Source of the DNA: Gigantopelta aegis
Taxonomy: Eukaryota > Mollusca > Gastropoda > Neomphalida > Peltospiridae
Direction: 5' to 3'
Length of the DNA: 64,000 nucleotides
Assembly (NCBI RefSeq): GCF_016097555.1
Contig: NC_054701.1
Coordinates: 8,815,822-8,879,821, forward strand
Shown here: positions 52,401-59,732 of the stretch, one piece after another
Numbering within the stretch: position 1 is the stretch's first letter
Layout: the number at the start of each line of letters is the position of its first letter
Made by a program: the position numbers and the translations under genes
The notes under the pieces: model-generated
The model's input: the letters and a program-made list of their open reading frames with translations, nothing else
Database searches by the model: none
Told to the model about the DNA's origin: nothing

Positions 52401-55400
52401 ATAGCTAGAAGTTGGTTATTTTCGTTTTACAGCACGAACTAGCATGGATTTATGTTTACTTTTGAAAAAGTCGATAAATAAAACCATGGCCGAATTTAAA
52501 AAAAAAAGCAAAACCATAAATCTTTGACGCACGCTATTATAAATATGTTAACACCAAAATACTTTTCAAAATGTTCTTTTCTGAGATAAAATACACAAAC
52601 AATGTCTTTTGTGACCTTGATAGATTCTACATTGAACAAATACGCATTACATGGTCATATCGATACTTTCAGAACCTCTCTAATGTGGCATTTTAGCAAA
52701 GCATAACAAATAGGATTTATTACACATGACTGCCTTGTCATTGTTGTCACTGACAGCAATGGACGCGAATTTATGTTGATGTATATCAGTTATCAGTTAC
52801 TAATATAGGCACATATAAAAACGGTAACATTTTATTTCTATTATTATATTTTTTTATTATTAATTTGTTGTTGGGTTGTTGTTGTTGTGGGTTTTTTTGT
52901 GTGGGTTGTTTTTTGTTTGTTTTTTTGTTGTTGTTTTTTTTTGGGGGGGATCTGTTTAATATTTTAAAACTATTTTAGTACAATTAAATGAGAGTACTGG
53001 AGTGAGAGCATAATAATTATCAAGTTCAGACTATGTTACTTTAAAAAAACCCCATAAATATATATATTTTAAATGATCTGTTTTTCAGTTATGTACACAA
53101 GATTCAGATCAAATACAGAATGCCTATGCATGGTGTGTTCTTAGATAAAATAATTGCATTAAATGTTTTAAAATTTTATTTCCAATTTGGTCATATTTAA
53201 ACACATCCATTCAACTGACTGGGTTTTTTCTCGTTCCAACCAGTGCACCACAACTGGTCAAAAGCCGTGGTATGTGCTTTCCTGTTTGTGGGAAAAGTGC
53301 ATATAAAAGATCCCTTGCTGCATTAGAAAACATGTAGCGGGTTTCCTCTGATGACTACATGTCAGAATTATCAAATGTTTGACATCTAATAGCCGATGAT
53401 TAATTAATCAATGTGCTCAAGTGGTGCCGTTAAACAAAACAAACTCTCTATCCAAACACAGTATCAGTATGAACACTCAAAACTTACATGGAAACAAATT
53501 CTCTTACTTGTTCAGAGATTTATGTCGTGTAGTCCACGACACTGATTTAATGATAAATGTCAGATTCAAATGATGAAAAACGAAGTGAAACATCCCTTGT
53601 AGCAGAACACCATGACCACGTTCAGGGAGTATCAATTATGCAACTTTTAGTATGCTGGTAACACCATGAAAATACATGTTAGGGACGCACATATATAGTT
53701 TAAAATTCCTAAAATATAGTTATCAAAAATAAACGTTAATTTTTATTTTTTTTTTTTTTTTTTTTTTAAACGAAATTTGTAGTATATCTTCTTCTTTTTT
53801 TTTTCTTCTAATTTTAAAAAATATATATATTTATTGTCCCAGATATTTATATATTGATATTGTCAGGGTTGGGGCCCTGAAATCATTATCTAACAATAGA
53901 TACATAAATATAAAGTGCATTCAATAAAATTACTAGTTAATTGTAACAGTCAAATTTGGAGCACAAAATTAATGACAGACTAAATATATAATAAAAAAGA
54001 AATTAAACAGATAGACAGAGAGAAAAGAAGAAAAGAAAAATCCATATTTCCAAATATAGAAAACAAACGTTATTGGTTTTTAGGTTAACCCCCCCCCCCA
54101 AAAAAAAAAAAAAAAAAAAAACCCAACCACCAACAGTATGTGTCTTATATTGGAGTTATTTTTAACTATTAAGGCTAAGTTTAATTTTCTAGACATCTTT
54201 GCCAAGGTGCCCAGTTTTCATCAAACTCTTTATGTGAACAGTTTTTATAGAGTATGTATTTCTCTATTTGTAATTTATCTGTAATTACATTTTTAATTCC
54301 AGTTATATGAAGTATATTCTTTTGAAGTTTTGTTCTATATATATAATGCTTTACATTGACAATAAGCCAATTCACAAATTTATGATTTGTATGTATGCTG
54401 CCGAACAGAACCATACTTTTATCAAGCTGAATATATTCGTCTTTTTGCTGTAACCATTGTTCTATAGTTTTCCAAAGTTCACTGACTTTAGGGCAATCAT
54501 AAAACAAGTGTTGCAATGTTTCTGGTTGCTGATTACAAAAGTTACAAGTACTGGAAGCAATATACTTTATTTTATATGAAAACGAATTTGTTGGTCTAAT
54601 CCTATGTAAAATTTGGTACTGAAACCATAGTAGAGATGGGTCTTTCAAAATCATAAATGGAAGACTATAATACTTTGCCCATTTTTAAGTAGGAAAACAG
54701 CATCCTTCACGAGAATATTTCAATTGTGATGTAGGAACTACAGTAGCATTATTCAGTACTTTATATATTTCTCTACTTCCCGATTTGTTTTTCGCAAGAA
54801 GCTTTATTTTCGAAGAAAATACTGGATGTTTAGGCACTTCGTATGTTGTTTATTTAAATTTGTTTTGTTTCGTATAAATAATTTGATTGCACATATTAAA
54901 GACGCATATTCTAAAAAAATTGATCGTATATTATATTTTGCATTAAAAGTGTTATAATCCATAAACTATCTAGTAAATCATATAAAAATATAACGCCTTT
55001 TTCAATGAAATTCTTATATAATATAGGTTTTCTGTCTATTAGTATATTACTATTACTCCAAATGTTCAAACTTAGAATTTCTTCTTCATTTTGAAATGTT
55101 AATTTTTGTTGAAATAAAATCCAACTATTTAATACATCCTTCCAAAACATATTTTTAATTTTCTTTATCCTAAGCTGAATTAAAAAATCACCTTGTATAA
55201 CTAAGTCTCTGGTTGTCAAACCTGTTATAGACTGAAACATATTTGCCAATTTAGAATTTGACCCAAACAGTCTTTTTATCCAAGTCAGTTTTAATGCTGT
55301 AGAGAAATGTATAATATCTATCATTTTAAGCCCACCTTTTTCATAATCTTGCACTAGTATTGTTCTTTTTATCCGGTCAGGTTTGTTTTGCCATACAAAA

Positions 55401-58400
55401 TTAAAAAGTAATTTATTTATTTGTTTTAATATTCTTTCCGGTGGATTTGGTAAAGAAATAAGATAAATAAACGTTAATAACATAGTATGATTACCTGACA
55501 TCTCGTGAGCACATTTCCACAGAAAACCCCCAAAACAAACAAGAGGTGTTTAAATAAGAACTTCAACTTTATCTATCATACTCCTTGTACGGAACATAAA
55601 ATTTTGACATAATTTCTGAAATAAAAAACTAGATTTATTTTAACTAATGACTATAGTATACTTTAAATGTGTGTTTATTTTAACTAATGACTATAGTATA
55701 CTTTAAATGTGTGTTTATTTTAACTAATGACTACAGTATACTTTAAATGTGTGTTTATTTTAACTAATGACTATAGTATACTTTAAATGTGTGTTTATTT
55801 TATTGCATTTGTACTAGGACAATATTGTATAATTTGTGGGAGAGAATACACAGAGGATTCGTCACGAGTATTTTTTAATATGGAAAATATCAACCGAGTC
55901 TATGTTAATCGGTATTTGTCAAGGCTCTGCTGAGACAAATACCGATTAACTAGACGAGGTTGACATTTTAGTTAATGTTTTAGTAAATCACAGTACTAAA
56001 GTCGCCGCCATCGATAATATGACGTCATCACGATTAGCACAGATTAGTTTGATGTCACGCATTTTAAACAAATCTTTGAAAATGTTACACTCAGGTATAC
56101 GGGTTTTGTTAGCTTGTAAGCAAATGACCTATCCACAGCAACACATTACCTAGAGACCTTGCCAATTTGCATACCATTATTAACCGGGTTGATAAAGTAA
56201 ATTATCACATGGGTTTATGACATGGATATCATGGGTAAGTTATAGGATAAATATATATATGTATTTATAAATGTTAGGACCGGAACATATTACCAAGTTT
56301 GATACTGACCAACATAAAAGTCATTGCTCCCTTTACTCACCTCAGAAGAAGAAAGTTAGTAAACAACTGAAACCAACTATACGTCACTAAAATATGTTTT
56401 TTGCAAAGCTCGTTGAGAGAAAAAACCATAAACAGTACCTTTTGCAGCTTTGACATATTCTACATTGAGACAAATGTACAATGCTAATATGTATATTGCC
56501 ACTGTTAGCGATGCAAAGGGGTTGCCGATCGTTTTGCAGCTTTGACATATTCTACATTGAGACAAATGTACAATGCTAATATGTATACTGCCACTGTTAG
56601 CGATGCAAAGGGGTTGCAGATCGTTTTGCAGCTTTGACATATTCTACATGGAGACAAATGTACAATGCTAATATGTATACTGCCACTGTTAGCGATGCAA
56701 AGGGGTTGCCGATCGTTTTGCAGCTTTGACATATTCTACATTGAGACAAATGTACAATGCTAATATGTATATTGCCACTGTTAGCGATGCAAAGGGGTTG
56801 CCGATCGTTTTGTAGCTGCAACCTTTCAGAGCCTAAGTGATTTGGCATCTTATGATAGTAGACTAAACAAGTTGTTGCTTGGTTTTTGATGTCACTGACA
56901 GAAATGGACGTAAGCTGACATAGATGTTTTCCATTAATATTTAGTGGTAATTATAATTAGTATTGCTTCCATTCATCTCGAATCAATAAAATTATCAAAC
57001 TCTGAAATAGTTGGCATTTTTGGTACATTGTATAAAATTTAATGTATTAAACAAACTAATAAACAATATAGAGTTTGCATCTGGCTGAAGATGTATCATA
57101 TTCATTATTACATAAACAATTATATTCCCTATCTTTATACAATGTATATGGATTTCTAAATGAACTGTAATGCCACATGCCTTAACAGGATTAAAAGTTA
57201 AAATGTGTTTTGTTTAACGACATCACTAGAGTACATTGATTTATTAATCATCGGCTATTGGATATCAAACATTTGGTAATTTTCAAATATAGACATAGAG
57301 AGGAATCCCGCTACAGTTTTCCATTAGTAGCAAGGGATCTTTTATATGCACCATCCCTCAGACAGCTTAGCACATACCATGACCTTTGGTATACCAGTCG
57401 TGGTGCACTGGCTGGAACGAAAAATAGCCCAATGGGCCCACCGACGGGCATCGATCCTAGACCGACAACGCACTAAGCGAACGCTTTACCACTGAGCTAG
57501 GTCCCGCCCCTAACACGATTGATCGCCTATATCTTAAAACAGATCACTGGTAAGTAACAGGTTCGCATCTTAGTATCGGATACCTTAACAGTTCAATTTT
57601 AATATGCAAAAGACCACTACCCCGGTCCTTCATGGCTACCAGTAACCTCTTTCCTGGGCATACAAAAACACAATCTAACGTCTGTGTTCAGGACAGCGTG
57701 CTTGAACGTTAAATTGGATAAAAAGACGAACATGGATTAAAATGAATAAATGAAACTGATCATTTAGCCAATCTTGGAAAGTTTTAAATGAAATCAACAT
57801 GTTTGACGGCAGTGTTACTTTCAAGTTGGAAACAGTAAAGAAAACACATTTTGTTAGTTGGATGTTATCAAGACATTTTAATACTTCAGCGTCACCATCC
57901 AACATTTATGATTAAATGTTTGTAAAAGTCCTTACAATATACCGATTAATTTCCAGCCTAGCTAAACCTACAGCACCTGAATTTAAAATTATATTGACTA
58001 AACAGACCTGCTAGCTGTGGATACTGGACGCTATAAATGTTTCCTTTTTATTATTATCTAAAATTGTCAATGGTTTAATTGTAATGATACGGTAACACTT
58101 AATAAATGATATAAAACGCATACAATATATATTATATTTCTCAAGGGGTTCTAGTTCTATCGTCACGCTAGTTCCAATACAGTTCGATACCGTAAACCAT
58201 TCATTTCATTCATTTCAACTTATTTTTGTGCTTATATCCAATTAAGGTTCAAACACGCTGTCCTGGGCACACCCCCCAGCTATCTTGGCTGTCTGTCAAG
58301 GACAGTGGGTTAGTTGTTAGTTGTTAGTGGTTAATGAATGAGAAGAGGGTGTAGTGGATTTACACCTACCCATTGAGTCGTTAAAACTCGCTCTGAGTGG

Positions 58401-59696
58401 GAGCCGGCACCGGGCTACGAACCCTGTGCCTACCAACCTTATGTCCGATGGCTTAACCACTACGCCACCGAGGCCGGTCATGCTTTTGAAAGGTTTTATT
58501 TCAAAGTTTTCATTTACTTGTCTATCCTTTAACTATTTTAAGTCACTGATCCTCGTTTGTATCAAACCCATTACCGGCAGCACACCTTTTAGTAAATATG
58601 CTTATATGTGGTAATTGGTATATATTCAATAAATATTACATAAAATATGTACTAGTATATATCCTATTTGTTTCATATAAAATGTACTTGGGGCTAATAT
58701 AAACACCAGAACGACCAAAAAAACGCGTTGTTTCACCCAAATTGGTAATTTAAACAAATAATAGGTAGTGTTTACTTTCATTGTTTAAAACAATCTGTAA
58801 TAGAACAACAAATATTTGTACTCCTAAAACTATTGTCAGTGGTATTAATAGGCATGCATGTTGTTGTTGTTGTTGTGATGCGCGGTAAGTTTTGGATCGA
58901 TCCCCGTCAGTGGACCCATTGGGCTATTTCTCGTTCCAGCCAGTGCAACACGACTGGAATATAAATGGCTGTGATATGTGCTATTCTGTCTGTGGGATGG
59001 TGCATATAAAAGACCCCTTCCTACTAATGGAAAATGTAGCGTGTTTCTTCTCTAAGACTAATTGTTATTAGTCAATTCAACTGTCAGCACACGACGTAGA
59101 TTTGTCTATTTTAAGAAACATAGAAAATGTGTAATCTCGTAAGGTAATGATACAAACTTGACGATAGTTGTTTGGTTGATTTAGTATAAATACAACCAAA
59201 ATACAAAATATGCCTGCTGATCCAAAACAAACTGACAGGTTTCTTTATGATTTCGAAGATGAATTACGCTTAATGAAGCAAATGTTTGAATTAGATGTTG
59301 AGCAGAACTTGTGTTAACAAAAACAATGTGAGATACAGAAACAGAAATTGTAATTAAAATAATACTTATGCTGTATTTATAAATTGATGGGACAGCCAAC
59401 CAATAAGCAGTGATTTAACCAAAGTATGTGCGCTCCGCTATGATTTCAGACGACAGCGTATCTTTCATGTCTTCACACCACTAACACAAAAAAGCCGATT
59501 CCAAGGACAAATCCAGAAACTTTGGTTAATTGGCGGCATTGAGGTTAGTTTGAAAGGGACTTCCAATCCATAGATAATGAAAATTAGAAGCTATTGAATT
59601 TACTTCTGGGGTATATAAAGTGTTTCATGGCTGCTGACATATTGACCAATTCATGAGAACATTTTGTGTATGAGTGTATGGAAAACGACGACGACA

Positions 59697-59732
<36 letters not shown>

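Noticed and set aside
56377-56848. Minus-strand open frames with repeated CRICQSCKT motif
   Set aside because: They are produced by the 92-bp minisatellite; the period is not a multiple of three, so no protein repeat is maintained.
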